Notes: a model not told the origin generated them from the letters alone. Positions 32,938-42,142 are shown, counted from the stretch's first letter. The stretch is 64,000 nucleotides of DNA from SZUA-36 sp963801195 (GCA_963801195.1 CAWDDX010000003.1:124001-188000), one strand, 5' to 3'. Numbers and translations: made by a program.

Positions 32938-34686
32938 TCAGCTTGAACCTTTCAGGGCATCTGCCACCCTGTCCAGTTCGGTGATCATCTGGGCGGGTAA
33001 GCGTTCGCCAAAGCCGTCGAGGTACTCTTTGATTTGTTCGATCTCTACATACCAGGCATCGCGATCAACTTCCAACAATGCCTCGAGTGTGGACTTGTCG
33101 GTTTCAAGATCATTGATATTGATGTCCGCTGAATTTGGCAAACCTCCGATAGCGGTTTCATTGACACCGACATCGCCTTTACACCGCTTGATGATCCACT
33201 CGATGACACGCATATTGTCACCGAAACCCGGCCACATGAACTTACCTTGTTTGTCTTTTCTGAACCAGTTCACATGAAAGATCGGCGGCAGTTTACTGGC
33301 ACGACCGGCAAACGAGAGCCAGTGGTTCCAGTAATCGGCGAAGTTATAGCCACAAAACGGCTTCATGGCCATCGGGTCACGCCGAACGACACCGACCTGT
33401 CCAATGGCTGCCGCGGTCGTCTCGGAAGCCATACTTGCACCGAGCAGAACACCGTGTTCCCAGGACGTGCTTTCCATGACCAAGGGCACCAGCCGTTCCC
33501 TGCGGCCACCGAACATGATGGCCGAAATTGGTACGCCCCGCGGAGCCTCTGCCTTTTCCGAATAGGACGGGCATTGCTTCATGGGTACGGTAAAACGGGA
33601 ATTTGGTTGTGCTGCCGGACCTTCTTCAGGATTGTAAGGTTTGCCCCGCCAATCGGTGACGGGTACCTCGTCATCCTTGCCCTCCCACCAGGGTTGATTG
33701 TCTGCGGTTACGCCAACGTTTGTAAAAATAGCGTCGTGGTCGAGCATGGCCAGGGCGTTGGGATTGGTTTTCGCACTGGTACCCGGTGCGACGCCGAAAA
33801 AACCTGCCTCCGGGTTGATGGCCCACAAACGTCCGTCCTCACCGGGTTGCATCCAGCATATATCGTCACCGATTGTCCAGACTTTCCAGCCCTTGTATTC
33901 CGCCGGCGGGATCAGCATGGCAAGGTTGGTCTTGCCACAGGCCGACGGGAACGCCGCGGCCACGTAATGGGTTTCCCCCTGCGGGTTTTCGATACCCACG
34001 ATCAGCATGTGCTCAGCCAGCCAGCCCTCGGTACGAGCCTGGTAGCTGGCTATTCTCAAGGCGTGGCACTTCTTGCCCAACAGGGCGTTTCCACCATAAC
34101 CGGAACCAAAACTCTGAATCGTCAGTTCTTCCGGAAAGTGCATGATAAAGCGGCGGTCCGGGTCCAGTTCGCCAATCGAGTGAAGACCCTTGATAAAAGT
34201 GCCTTCACGTTCAATTCGAGCCAGTGCATCGCTGCCCATGCGCGTCATCATGCGCATATTGGCGACGACATAAGGACTGTCGGTTATTTCAACACCACAA
34301 CGTGACAACGGCGAATCAATCGGGCCCATGCAATAGGGAATCACATAAAGCGTACGGCCTCGCATGCAGCCATCAAACAGATCGCGCATCTTGGCCTTGG
34401 CTTCACCGGGCTCCATCCAGTGGTTGTTCGGACCGGCATCATCTCGATCGGTTGTGCAGATGAACGTCAGGTGCTCAACCCTGGCAACATCGCTCGGGTC
34501 CGATCGGTGCAGGTAGCAACCGGGATGGGTATCCTGGTTCAGTTCGATAAACTCGCCGCTTGCAAGCATGCCGTTAACCAACTGCCGGTGCTCCTCGTCA
34601 CTGCCGGTGCACCACTGAATATTATCCGGCCGGGTCAACGCACTGACTTCTTCGACCCACTGTTTTAAAATCTGGTTACTGGTCAC
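32938..34686 (-). CDS. pckG: Phosphoenolpyruvate carboxykinase, GTP-dependent
   Basis: 582 residues, starting at GTG 34686 behind GAGGAAGTAAC. The GTP-type PEPCK signature FPSACGKTNLAMLIPP is near residue 250, with GDDICWMQPG (metal ligand Asp) and the GTP-binding FFGVAPGTSAKTNPNA. It converts oxaloacetate plus GTP to PEP plus CO2 and GDP in the cytoplasm, the entry to gluconeogenesis. GTP-type enzymes are less common in gammaproteobacteria than the ATP type. It is transcribed in the same direction as the TetR gene but separated by 126 bases. Confidence 0.96.
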   Translation of the reverse strand: MTSNQILKQWVEEVSALTRPDNIQWCTGSDEEHRQLVNGMLASGEFIELNQDTHPGCYLHRSDPSDVARVEHLTFICTTDRDDAGPNNHWMEPGEAKAKMRDLFDGCMRGRTLYVIPYCMGPIDSPLSRCGVEITDSPYVVANMRMMTRMGSDALARIEREGTFIKGLHSIGELDPDRRFIMHFPEELTIQSFGSGYGGNALLGKKCHALRIASYQARTEGWLAEHMLIVGIENPQGETHYVAAAFPSACGKTNLAMLIPPAEYKGWKVWTIGDDICWMQPGEDGRLWAINPEAGFFGVAPGTSAKTNPNALAMLDHDAIFTNVGVTADNQPWWEGKDDEVPVTDWRGKPYNPEEGPAAQPNSRFTVPMKQCPSYSEKAEAPRGVPISAIMFGGRRERLVPLVMESTSWEHGVLLGASMASETTAAAIGQVGVVRRDPMAMKPFCGYNFADYWNHWLSFAGRASKLPPIFHVNWFRKDKQGKFMWPGFGDNMRVIEWIIKRCKGDVGVNETAIGGLPNSADININDLETDKSTLEALLEVDRDAWYVEIEQIKEYLDGFGERLPAQMITELDRVADALKGSS

Positions 34687-34812
34687 GTTACTTCCTCTTT
34701 AAAATATTTCGCATCAGATAAGGACTAGATGCATTTACAAATCGGGCGAACCCATGATTCGCCGGCTATTTTACATTGCATCCAATGCCTAACCCAAACG
34801 ACGGCATCCACG

Positions 34813-35400
34813 CTACTTTTCGGGGATTAATGTAGCAATGACGTGGGTCATATAGGCCTCAAACTCTTCCGAACTCAGGCTGGGTGTCTGATGCTGTTTC
34901 TGCAACTGCAGGAAGCCCAGGTAAGTCGAATACGTCAAGCGCGCTCGGTGTGATGCTTCCTGCGGATCGAATCCAATTTCTTCAAAAGCTTTTTCAATAT
35001 GCCGCATGCGGCGTGCCGCCACTCTTTCCAGCAACGGCTCGACCTGCGGATGGTCCGAAGCCATACACAACGAACTGTAAACATTGTGGGTCAGCTTTTC
35101 GCGCCCGGTACGCCTGAAAAAAGATCTCAGCCGCTCACGGGGATCTTCAATGGCGCTCAATGAGGTCTGCAGATTGATCTCGTCGTGCTTTTCCCATCGG
35201 ATCAGGGACTGCTCCAGCAAGGATTCACGATTATTAAAGTGCCAGTAAAAACTGCCTTTGGTGACACCCATACGCCTGGCGAGGGACTCGACTGCAACCG
35301 CCCTGATGCCTTGTTCTGCTATCAACACCAGTGCCTGCTGCTCCCAATCGCCCGCGCTGAGGGTCGACCGTTCTTTCTTTTTTGGTACTGATAGAGTCAC
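34813..35400 (-). CDS. TetR/AcrR-family transcriptional regulator
   Basis: 195 residues. The helix-turn-helix lies at about 17-65 (ALVLIAEQGIRAVAVESLAR, then MGVTKGSFYWHFNNRESLLE). The C-terminal ligand domain is not recognised. The start GTG 35400 is supported by the domain extent, with a weak ribosome site. It is divergent from fadE with a 214-base gap holding a near-palindrome, so it probably represses fadE and itself in response to an acyl-CoA. This regulatory role is inferred from position. Confidence 0.85.
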   Translation of the reverse strand: MTLSVPKKKERSTLSAGDWEQQALVLIAEQGIRAVAVESLARRMGVTKGSFYWHFNNRESLLEQSLIRWEKHDEINLQTSLSAIEDPRERLRSFFRRTGREKLTHNVYSSLCMASDHPQVEPLLERVAARRMRHIEKAFEEIGFDPQEASHRARLTYSTYLGFLQLQKQHQTPSLSSEEFEAYMTHVIATLIPEK

Positions 35401-35498
35401 GACCGATAACCAACACTATTGAATTGTAATGTGAAGCATAACCGAGAATGGCGTTTCAAAATAGCGTCCGTAGCAGTTGACTCCAGCCAGAGGATTTA

Positions 35499-35516
35499 CC
35501 ATACTCATGCGTATGG
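35499..35516. promoter_or_regulatory. Candidate operator for the TetR regulator
   Basis: CCATACTCATGCGTATGG is an 18-base near-palindrome (16 of 18 positions symmetric, centred on CATG). It lies in the gap between the TetR gene and fadE. The size and position fit a TetR-family binding site. Confidence 0.5.
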
Positions 35517-35614
35517 AAAGGTGCATTTTACTTCACAGTCCCAATTTAAGCGGTTTTTTTCCGACGCGGACTGCAACAGAAAAATGTAATTAGTATTCTC
35601 AGAGGATAATTGAA

Positions 35615-38083
35615 ATGCTTTGGATGATGATATTGGGCTTGCTGGGTTTTTCCCTCATCGCAGCCTATCGTGGAATCAAGCTGCAAAGCTGGACGATTGG
35701 CATGTACCTGGTACTGGCTGGATTTGCCATTTTTACAAGCATCTCCCTGCTGGCAGTGGTGATTCTATCGGTGTTGTTCACCGCGCTCGCCATCCCACTG
35801 AACTTCAGGTCTTTCAGGCGCCAGTGGCTCAGTGCGCCATTTCTTGCAGTCTATCGCAAAATGCTGCCGACGCTCTCCGATACAGAAAAAGTGGCCCTGG
35901 AGGCAGGCACCGTGGGCTGGGAAGGCGAACTTTTCGCGGGCAACCCGCACTGGGATTCACTGCTTGAACAAGTCTGGCCCCAGTTGAGCAAGGAAGAGCA
36001 GGCCTTCGTAGATGGCCCGACGGAAGAATTATGCAAAATGCTCACGCCCTGGGAAAACTCACACGAACTTGCTGACCTGCCACCCGAGGTCTGGACTTTT
36101 CTAAAAGAAAACCGTTTTTTTGGCATGATCATTCCAAAAGAATATGGCGGTCTGGGTTTCTCCGCGCTGGCACACCGGGCCGTACTGCAGAAAATTGGTT
36201 CGGTCTGCGCAGTTGCCGGCAGCACCGTGGCCGTTCCAAATTCGCTCGGTCCGGCAGAGTTGCTGGTCCACTACGGCACAGATGACCAAAAAAACTACTA
36301 TCTGCCACGTCTTGCAAAAGGTGAAGAAATACCCTGTTTCGGCTTAACCGGTCCAACCGCAGGTTCAGATGCGACCTCCATCCCGGATACCGGCATCATC
36401 TGTAAAGGCAAATACAAAGGCAAGCAGGTACTCGGTATGCGGCTGAACTTTGACAAGCGCTATATCACCCTGGCACCGGTCGCCACGATTGTCGGTCTCG
36501 CCTTCAAGTTGTACGACCCTGATGGCCTGGTGGGCGACAAAGAGGATATCGGCATCAGTGTCGCCCTAATACCCAGTGACACGCCGGGCCTGGAAACGGG
36601 TATGCGTCACCTGCCACTGAATGTACCGTTTCACAACGGTCCGGTTCGCGGCAAGGACGTATTCGTTCCACTGGACACGTTGGTCGGTGGTATCGACATG
36701 GCAGGCAAAGGCTGGCGCATGCTCATTGAACTCCTGGCCGTAGGTCGCGCCATCACCTTGCCCTCTTCCTCCTCGGGTGGCATGAAATTGTGCGCATTGA
36801 CGACCGGTGCGTATTCCAGAATACGTAAACAATTTAATTTGCCGATCGGTCGTTTTGAAGGTGTTGAGGCGGCGATGTGCCGGTTGGCTGCGTATACCTA
36901 CTCAATCTCCGCCCTGTCACGTATGACCGCCACCGCTGTCGATCTTGGTCAAAAGCCCTCCGTCCCCTCGGCGATTGCCAAGTACCATGCCACCGAAATG
37001 GGCCGCCAGGTGATCACCGATGCCATGGACGTACATGGCGGCAAAGGCATCATCATGGGACCGCGTAATTATCTCGGCAGGGGGTGGCAGGGGGCGCCCA
37101 TCTGGATCACGGTTGAAGGCGCCAATATCCTGACCCGCAGCATGATGATTTTCGGTCAGGGCGCGATCCGCTGCCATCCTTATGTACTCAAGGAAATGCA
37201 AGCCGCAAGGATGGAAGACACGGCAAAAGGCCTGGCAGAATTTGACCGTCAGCTGTTTGGTCACATCGGATATAGTATCGGTAATGCGGTACGCAGCATG
37301 GTTCTGGGATTGAGCTTTGCCCGCTTTGCCGCCGTACCGACCGACCGCAAGACCGCACGCTATTACCGTAAGTTGACGCGTTATTCTGCATCGCTTGCTT
37401 TCGCATCGGATATTGCAATGCTCTCACTTGGTGGAAAGCTGAAATACAAGGAACGTATTTCCGGCCGCCTTGGTGATGTCCTGAGCCAGTTGTATATCTG
37501 CTCAGCCATGTTGAAACGGTTTGAGATACAGGGACGGCCCGCTGCCGATCAACCGATCCTGGCCTGGGCTTTCCACGATGCCATTTATAAAATACAGACC
37601 GCTTTGGGCCTGGTCGTGGACAATTTCCCCAGCCGCGCCGTACGCGTTTTGCTGAGAACGTTTATCTTCCCGCTGGGCCGGCATGAACGTCAACCGGGTG
37701 ACCGTCTTGGCCACAAGGTTGCCCAATTGCTGATGTCTCCTTCTGAGACACGCAAGCGATTGACCGACGGCATATTCATTTCAGACAAGACGAGTAATCC
37801 GGTCGGTCTGCTGGAGTTGGCCTTACCAAGGGTGATCGCAACCGAACCACTCGAACGCCGTCTTCACAAGGCTGAAACTGCGGGAGATCTCGTGATCGGA
37901 GACACGGAGTCTCAACTGCAAAAGGCTGTTGAACTATCAATCATTACGGCTGCAGAAGCGCAGGAACTGGAGGCTGTGAGGGCAATGGTCACCGAAATCA
38001 TCAAGGTTGATGAATTCGAAAGCTGCTACCTGAGAATGGGATCGAGGCGTAAATCCGAGCGCGCCCAGGACCAGGCAGCCTGA
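35615..38083 (+). CDS. fadE: Acyl-CoA dehydrogenase FadE
   Basis: 822 residues (E. coli FadE has 814). The N-terminus has membrane-associated helices (MLWMMILGLLGFSLIAAY). The acyl-CoA dehydrogenase core follows, with FGMIIPKEYGGLGFSALAHR, CFGLTGPTAGSDATSIPD and MDVHGGKGIIMGP. The long C-terminal domain (from about 560) is specific to the FadE group. It catalyses the first, FAD-dependent step of beta-oxidation at the inner membrane. A GAGG ribosome site precedes the ATG. It is divergent from a TetR regulator, its likely controller. Confidence 0.95.
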   Translation: MLWMMILGLLGFSLIAAYRGIKLQSWTIGMYLVLAGFAIFTSISLLAVVILSVLFTALAIPLNFRSFRRQWLSAPFLAVYRKMLPTLSDTEKVALEAGTVGWEGELFAGNPHWDSLLEQVWPQLSKEEQAFVDGPTEELCKMLTPWENSHELADLPPEVWTFLKENRFFGMIIPKEYGGLGFSALAHRAVLQKIGSVCAVAGSTVAVPNSLGPAELLVHYGTDDQKNYYLPRLAKGEEIPCFGLTGPTAGSDATSIPDTGIICKGKYKGKQVLGMRLNFDKRYITLAPVATIVGLAFKLYDPDGLVGDKEDIGISVALIPSDTPGLETGMRHLPLNVPFHNGPVRGKDVFVPLDTLVGGIDMAGKGWRMLIELLAVGRAITLPSSSSGGMKLCALTTGAYSRIRKQFNLPIGRFEGVEAAMCRLAAYTYSISALSRMTATAVDLGQKPSVPSAIAKYHATEMGRQVITDAMDVHGGKGIIMGPRNYLGRGWQGAPIWITVEGANILTRSMMIFGQGAIRCHPYVLKEMQAARMEDTAKGLAEFDRQLFGHIGYSIGNAVRSMVLGLSFARFAAVPTDRKTARYYRKLTRYSASLAFASDIAMLSLGGKLKYKERISGRLGDVLSQLYICSAMLKRFEIQGRPAADQPILAWAFHDAIYKIQTALGLVVDNFPSRAVRVLLRTFIFPLGRHERQPGDRLGHKVAQLLMSPSETRKRLTDGIFISDKTSNPVGLLELALPRVIATEPLERRLHKAETAGDLVIGDTESQLQKAVELSIITAAEAQELEAVRAMVTEIIKVDEFESCYLRMGSRRKSERAQDQAA

Positions 38084-38100
38084 TTTAGAAATCACGAAGA

Positions 38101-38128
38101 GGGTGCGTAGCCGTTCAGCTACGCACCC
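38101..38128. terminator. Hairpin between fadE and sufT
   Basis: GGGTGCGTAGC (38101-38111) pairs perfectly with GCTACGCACCC (38118-38128) across CGTTCA. It separates the convergent genes and touches the sufT stop codon (TAG at 38128-38130). No T-run on either side. Confidence 0.7.
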
Positions 38129-38679
38129 TACAGCATTCCGGTTTCGAGCCTGGCAGCCTCGGTCATCATCTGGTGATTCCAGGGCGGCTCGAACGTCAAT
38201 TCGACACTCACTTTGCCCACCGTTGGAACAAGCTCAATCTTGCTACGCACGTCCTCGACGATGATATCGCCCATGCCGCACCCCGGCGCGGTCAGTGTCA
38301 TGACGACGGAGACCTCCCTTTGACCCTGCCCGTTATGCTTCAAGTCACATGAGTACACGAGGCCCAGGTCGACGATATTGACCGGAATCTCGGGGTCATA
38401 ACAGGTCTTCATCTGGGCCCATACCAGTTTTTCAACGTCATCGTCGCTGGCGTTTTCCGGCAGCACCGGCGGCATGACTGGCTCTTTACCGATGGCATCG
38501 GCATCGATCCCGGCCACGCGAAACAAGTTTCCATCGACAAAGACAGTAAAACTGCCACCCAGAGACTGTGTGATATAACCCACCGTACCGGCCGGTATGG
38601 TTAATTCCTGGCCAGCGGGAATCATGACGACAGCGCAATCCCGTTCGAATTGGCAGGGTTGGCTGGTATGGTTGAACAT
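38128..38679 (-). CDS. sufT: Putative Fe-S cluster assembly protein SufT
   Basis: 183 residues. An N-terminal beta-rich extension (about 1-70, VVMIPAGQELTIPAGTVGYI) precedes a DUF59/MIP18 domain (about 85-180). The latter has DPEIPVNIVDLGLVYSCDL, the conserved Cys in TAPGCGMGD, and the ending FEPPWNHQMMTEAARLETGML. SufT proteins help mature Fe-S enzymes. It lies downstream of bfr on the same strand; both belong to iron metabolism. Confidence 0.9.
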   Translation of the reverse strand: MFNHTSQPCQFERDCAVVMIPAGQELTIPAGTVGYITQSLGGSFTVFVDGNLFRVAGIDADAIGKEPVMPPVLPENASDDDVEKLVWAQMKTCYDPEIPVNIVDLGLVYSCDLKHNGQGQREVSVVMTLTAPGCGMGDIIVEDVRSKIELVPTVGKVSVELTFEPPWNHQMMTEAARLETGML

Positions 38680-38683
38680 AAGT

Positions 38684-38712
38684 TTAGAGCCCTAGGACCT
38701 TTAGGGCCCTAA
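38684..38712 (-). terminator. Hairpin at the bfr stop codon
   Basis: TTAGAGCCCTA (38684-38694) pairs with TAGGGCCCTAA (38702-38712) with one mismatch and a 7-base loop. The bfr stop (38709-38711) is in the stem. It lies between bfr and sufT and may limit read-through. Confidence 0.6.
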
Positions 38713-39179
38713 CAACCCATTTTGGCTTGCAGGTAATTCTGGATACCCATTTTTTCAATCAGGCCCAGCTGCGTCTCCAGCCAGTCAACGTGTTCTTCCT
38801 CGGACGACAGGATGTCATCAAATAAATCACGACTGACAAAATCACGGCAACCTTCACAAAAGACAATGGCTTCTTTTAAGTGCGGCAGGGCATCCATTTC
38901 AAGTTGCAGGTCGCAATCAAGCATTTCGCGCGCATTCTCGCCGATTCTCAGCTTGCCGATATCCTGCATGTTGGGCAGACCTTCGAGAAACAAAATCCTT
39001 TCAATCAACTGGTCAGCGTGCTTCATTTCATCCAGCGATTCATGATATTCATGCTCGGCCAGTTCTTTCAGACCCATGTCTTTATACATGCGGGAATGCA
39101 GAAAATACTGGTTGATTGCCACCAATTCGTTACGCAACACGGCATTGAGAAACTCGATAACCTTGCGGTCGCCTTTCAT
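38709..39179 (-). CDS. bfr: Bacterioferritin
   Basis: 156 residues. Ferroxidase ligands E18 and E51, H54 in EMKHADQ, and the heme-ligand Met52 are in place, as in standard bacterioferritins. The later acidic pair EEEHVDWLE (about 127-135) completes the di-iron site. It assembles a 24-mer cage that stores iron as ferric mineral. An AGGAGTCC ribosome site precedes the ATG. bfd is encoded 145 bases upstream on the same strand. Confidence 0.97.
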   Translation of the reverse strand: MKGDRKVIEFLNAVLRNELVAINQYFLHSRMYKDMGLKELAEHEYHESLDEMKHADQLIERILFLEGLPNMQDIGKLRIGENAREMLDCDLQLEMDALPHLKEAIVFCEGCRDFVSRDLFDDILSSEEEHVDWLETQLGLIEKMGIQNYLQAKMGC

Positions 39180-39324
39180 TGTGCAGGACTCCTTCAGGAA
39201 CTCTGATTTTCAATAGACGGGGCATCATTCCAACGATTTCGACCAACCATTGGGCAATGCGCTAAATGTGTTTAGATTTTAGCAGGTGTTGAACTTACCC
39301 GCATCTCGCATGAGAGACTTCCAC

Positions 39325-39534
39325 TCAGGCCAATTGCAAGTCGGAGAGTATATGCCGGGTTTGTCGTGCTTCCGTCAGCGCCTGTTGAAGAATTTCATCG
39401 GCCATATCTTCGCAACTGCCACAAGTGGTTCCACAACCGGTGGTTTGCTTCAATTGCCACAAATTGCCAACACCTTCTTCCACCGCCCCGCGGATGTCAG
39501 AATCGGTTACAGCATTGCAGATACACACGTACAT
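39325..39534 (-). CDS. bfd: Bacterioferritin-associated ferredoxin
   Basis: 69 residues, a typical Bfd length. Cluster ligands C4 and C6 (MYVCICNAV) and C38/C41 in CGTTCGSCED hold the [2Fe-2S] cluster; C34 is an extra Cys. It reduces ferric iron in bacterioferritin for release. A Fur-like site lies about 40-60 bases upstream, which would explain induction under iron limitation. Confidence 0.95.
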   Translation of the reverse strand: MYVCICNAVTDSDIRGAVEEGVGNLWQLKQTTGCGTTCGSCEDMADEILQQALTEARQTRHILSDLQLA

Positions 39535-39572
39535 AACAACGTTCCCTTCATTACCGATATTATTTTAAATGC

Positions 39573-39593
39573 AAATGAGAACGATTGTCAATT
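39573..39593. promoter_or_regulatory. Candidate Fur box upstream of bfd
   Basis: AAATGAGAACGATTGTCAAT resembles the Fur consensus GATAATGATAATCATTATC, with the two half-sites AATGAGAA and ATTGTCA. It lies about 40 bases upstream of the bfd ATG, the usual place for iron repression. Confidence 0.6.
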
Positions 39594-39760
39594 AGACACA
39601 GGAAGTACTCCATGCTCAGACGTTTCAGATATGTCGCCTGAAATTCGATGACGGGTCCGGCCTGTGGCGCAACAAGGGAATTGAAACGGTAAATGCGATC
39701 TGGTCTGATTGGTTGGCGGGGTACCAGTGCGTAAGTTTCACGCGAGGCGGGGCGAATATT

Positions 39761-40237
39761 TCAGCCCGAGATCATCATGGGTTCGAGCAGCGTAAGCGCC
39801 TGCCTGTAAACGCGGCGCTTGAACCGGATCACGTTATCGGCGGGATACCAGAAATCCACCCAGCGAAAATCCCGGAACTCAGGTTCACCGGTTGTTTTGA
39901 GATCAAACGTCACATTATCATCGAGCAGTTTCAACAGGAACCATACCTGCTTCTGACCAATGCACAGGGGCTTGCTTTCTGACCGCTGGAACCGCCGGGG
40001 TAGCTGGTAACGAAGCCACCCCGGGGTCGAACCGAGTAATTGAACGTGGTTTTTATCCAGACCGGTTTCCTCCCGCAATTCGCGGTACATCGCCTCGATC
40101 GGGGTTTCGTCGGTATTCATACCACCCTGGGGAAATTGCCATCCATCATTGTTGGTCCGCTGGGCCCAAAAGACCCGGCTATCATTGTTCATGATTACCA
40201 TGGCGACATTGGGTCTGAATCCGTCCGAATCGATCAT
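39761..40237 (-). CDS. rppH: RNA pyrophosphohydrolase RppH
   Basis: 158 residues with the Nudix box GGMNTDETPIEAMYRELREE (about 38-57). The RppH-specific MIDSDGFRPNVAMVI start and WQFPQGG are also present. RppH removes pyrophosphate from the 5' end of transcripts and thereby starts RNase E-dependent decay. The region between it and bfd (39594-39760) holds no other gene that I can see. Confidence 0.95.
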   Translation of the reverse strand: MIDSDGFRPNVAMVIMNNDSRVFWAQRTNNDGWQFPQGGMNTDETPIEAMYRELREETGLDKNHVQLLGSTPGWLRYQLPRRFQRSESKPLCIGQKQVWFLLKLLDDNVTFDLKTTGEPEFRDFRWVDFWYPADNVIRFKRRVYRQALTLLEPMMISG

Positions 40238-40345
40238 GTCTGCTTATTTCATTTGACCTGTTCAAGTCCGATGTTATCGGCTTGCTTAATACGTGCGATA
40301 ATTTGAAATCTTAATCAACCAAACCATGTTAATCAATCCCTCAAA

Positions 40346-41332
40346 ATGATTCCAATCAGATTACGTCGGCCGCTGCTCATCTTACTGTTGCTTATGTCAG
40401 CAGGCAGCATTGTTATCGCCAGCGCCAGCGGCTCGGTCCCGCTTGATTGGTTTGAGTGGCTGCGTGCCCTCCAGGACTCCAGCAGTCGGCATGGTGAACT
40501 GATATGGCGACTGCGTCTACCGCGTGCGATGGCCGCCTGGGTGGTCGGTTCGATGCTGGCCATGTCCGGCTGCCTGATGCAGGTACTGTTACGCAATCCG
40601 TTGGCCGACCCCTATGTCCTGGGGGTATCGGGCGGCGCCGCATTTGCCACCCTGCTGGGAATGGTTTTTGGTATTTCTGTGGTATTTCTACCCTGGCTCG
40701 CCATACTGGGCGCATTGCTAACCATCTTGCTTGTGTTCGGCCTCGCCCGAGGCACCGGACCCTGGAGCGGCACACGATTGTTGCTGACGGGTGTCGTCAC
40801 CGCATCCGGTTGGGCGGCAGTGATCAGTCTTATTCTTTCACTGAGCCCCGATAATAGTCTGCGTGGCATGCTGTTCTGGCTCATGGGAGACCTCAGTTAC
40901 GCCACGCTGCCCACATGGTCGCTGGTGGTACTTGCCGGCAGTTTCATCATGACACTGGGCCTGGCGCGCAGTCTGAATGTGCTGGCCATGGGCGAAACTA
41001 CGGCCAGGTTGCTGGGCGAGCCAACCCGGCGCATGCTTTGGCTGGTTTACCTGCTCGCCTCCATACTGACTGCCACGGCGGTCTCCATAGCCGGAAGTAT
41101 CGGTTTTGTGGGCCTGATCGTTCCTCACCTGATGCGGTTGCTGGTCGGCTCCGATCATCGCATCCTGATCCCCGCCGCCACCCTTTTTGGCGGCTTGTTC
41201 CTGGTGCTTTCGGATACGCTCGCACGTACCGTCTTGAGTCCACAACAGTTACCGGTCGGTGTGATCACGGCGATACTCGGTGTGCCGTTGTTCCTGTTGT
41301 TGTTAAACCGCGCGAGGCTAAAAGGCATATGA
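40346..41332 (+). CDS. FecCD-family ABC transporter permease (BtuC type)
   Basis: 328 residues, about ten membrane helices. FecCD signatures are WRLRLPRAMAAWVVGSMLAM, LLRNPLADPYVLGVSGGAA and GFVGLIVPHLMRLLVG. These permeases carry cobalamin or ferric siderophores through the inner membrane with a binding protein and ATPase. The ATPase gene overlaps by four bases (ATGA). No binding protein, TonB receptor or cobalamin riboswitch is adjacent, so the substrate is open between B12 and siderophore. No clear ribosome site was found before the ATG. Confidence 0.9.
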   Translation: MIPIRLRRPLLILLLLMSAGSIVIASASGSVPLDWFEWLRALQDSSSRHGELIWRLRLPRAMAAWVVGSMLAMSGCLMQVLLRNPLADPYVLGVSGGAAFATLLGMVFGISVVFLPWLAILGALLTILLVFGLARGTGPWSGTRLLLTGVVTASGWAAVISLILSLSPDNSLRGMLFWLMGDLSYATLPTWSLVVLAGSFIMTLGLARSLNVLAMGETTARLLGEPTRRMLWLVYLLASILTATAVSIAGSIGFVGLIVPHLMRLLVGSDHRILIPAATLFGGLFLVLSDTLARTVLSPQQLPVGVITAILGVPLFLLLLNRARLKGI

Positions 41333-42099
41333 CTTCATTGGCCTGCCAATCGCTCGACGTCAGTATTGCCGGTAAAAACATCTGCAGTAAATTGACCATG
41401 ACACTTGAGCCCGGCCAGCTCTGGGGCCTGCTGGGTCCGAATGGTATTGGTAAAACAACGTTGCTCAAATGCATGGCGGGATTGTCCTCACCCGATAGCG
41501 GTAACGTCCTGCTCGAAAACCAGGCAATCGACAAATTGCCGAGACGGCTCATTGCGCGGCTGCTGGGGATGCTACAACAACACACCGTATACATTTTCGA
41601 CGCCAGCGTGCTTGAAACGGCCATGACCGGGCGGCACCCCCACCTGTCTTACTGGGAACGCGAGGGGCCGCTGGATAAACAGAAAGCGCTGGAGGCGATC
41701 CATGCGGTCGATCTCGAAGGTTTTGAAACACGCAGCGTGACCGGGTTGTCAGGCGGTGAAGCACGGCGCTTGGCGTTTGCTGCGCTGATGGTACAGGAAC
41801 CCTCCATCATGCTGCTGGATGAACCCACGAACCACCTCGACATGAAGCACCAGATCCGTGTCATGAACCTGGTTGAAACGCTGGTCTCCGGTCAGCAACG
41901 TTGCGCCATGATCGCCATGCATGAAGTCAATCTCGCTGCGCGTTATTGCGGCCATATTCTCATGTTGTTTGGAGACGGAGACTGGCTGGCGGGTCCTGCG
42001 GTTGATTTATTGACCCGGCAAAACCTCGAAAGACTCTATCAGTGCCAGGTTGATTCTGTGCAAACACCGAACGGCATGCGCTTTATGCCCGGCGGCTGA
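41329..42099 (+). CDS. ABC transporter ATP-binding protein (BtuD/FecE type)
   Basis: 256 residues from ATG 41329, overlapping the permease stop. Walker A GPNGIGKTT is at about 35-43, the signature LSGGEARRLAFA near 139, and Walker B SIMLLDEPTNHLD near 160. The switch His in MHEVNLAARYC follows. It energises the FecCD-type permease encoded just upstream. The in-frame extension upstream to 40915 lies in the permease gene in another frame and is not used. Confidence 0.93.
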   Translation: MTSLACQSLDVSIAGKNICSKLTMTLEPGQLWGLLGPNGIGKTTLLKCMAGLSSPDSGNVLLENQAIDKLPRRLIARLLGMLQQHTVYIFDASVLETAMTGRHPHLSYWEREGPLDKQKALEAIHAVDLEGFETRSVTGLSGGEARRLAFAALMVQEPSIMLLDEPTNHLDMKHQIRVMNLVETLVSGQQRCAMIAMHEVNLAARYCGHILMLFGDGDWLAGPAVDLLTRQNLERLYQCQVDSVQTPNGMRFMPGG

Positions 42100-42142
42100 T
42101 ACCGGCCTGTTTGGATGGCGTGTAAAAAAATGACAACCGGAA

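Noticed and set aside
32587..32946. 119-codon plus-strand open frame upstream of pckG
   Set aside because: Runs through copy A of the dispersed repeat and into the end of pckG; no ribosome site. Only the MAWK segment recurs in other copies.
33247..34305. 352-codon open frame on the plus strand opposite pckG
   Set aside because: Shadow of PEP carboxykinase codons; no recognisable motif or ribosome site.
40915..41328. N-terminal extension of the ABC ATPase gene
   Set aside because: It overlaps the permease gene in another frame; the ATPase domain begins at ATG 41329, coupled to the permease stop.
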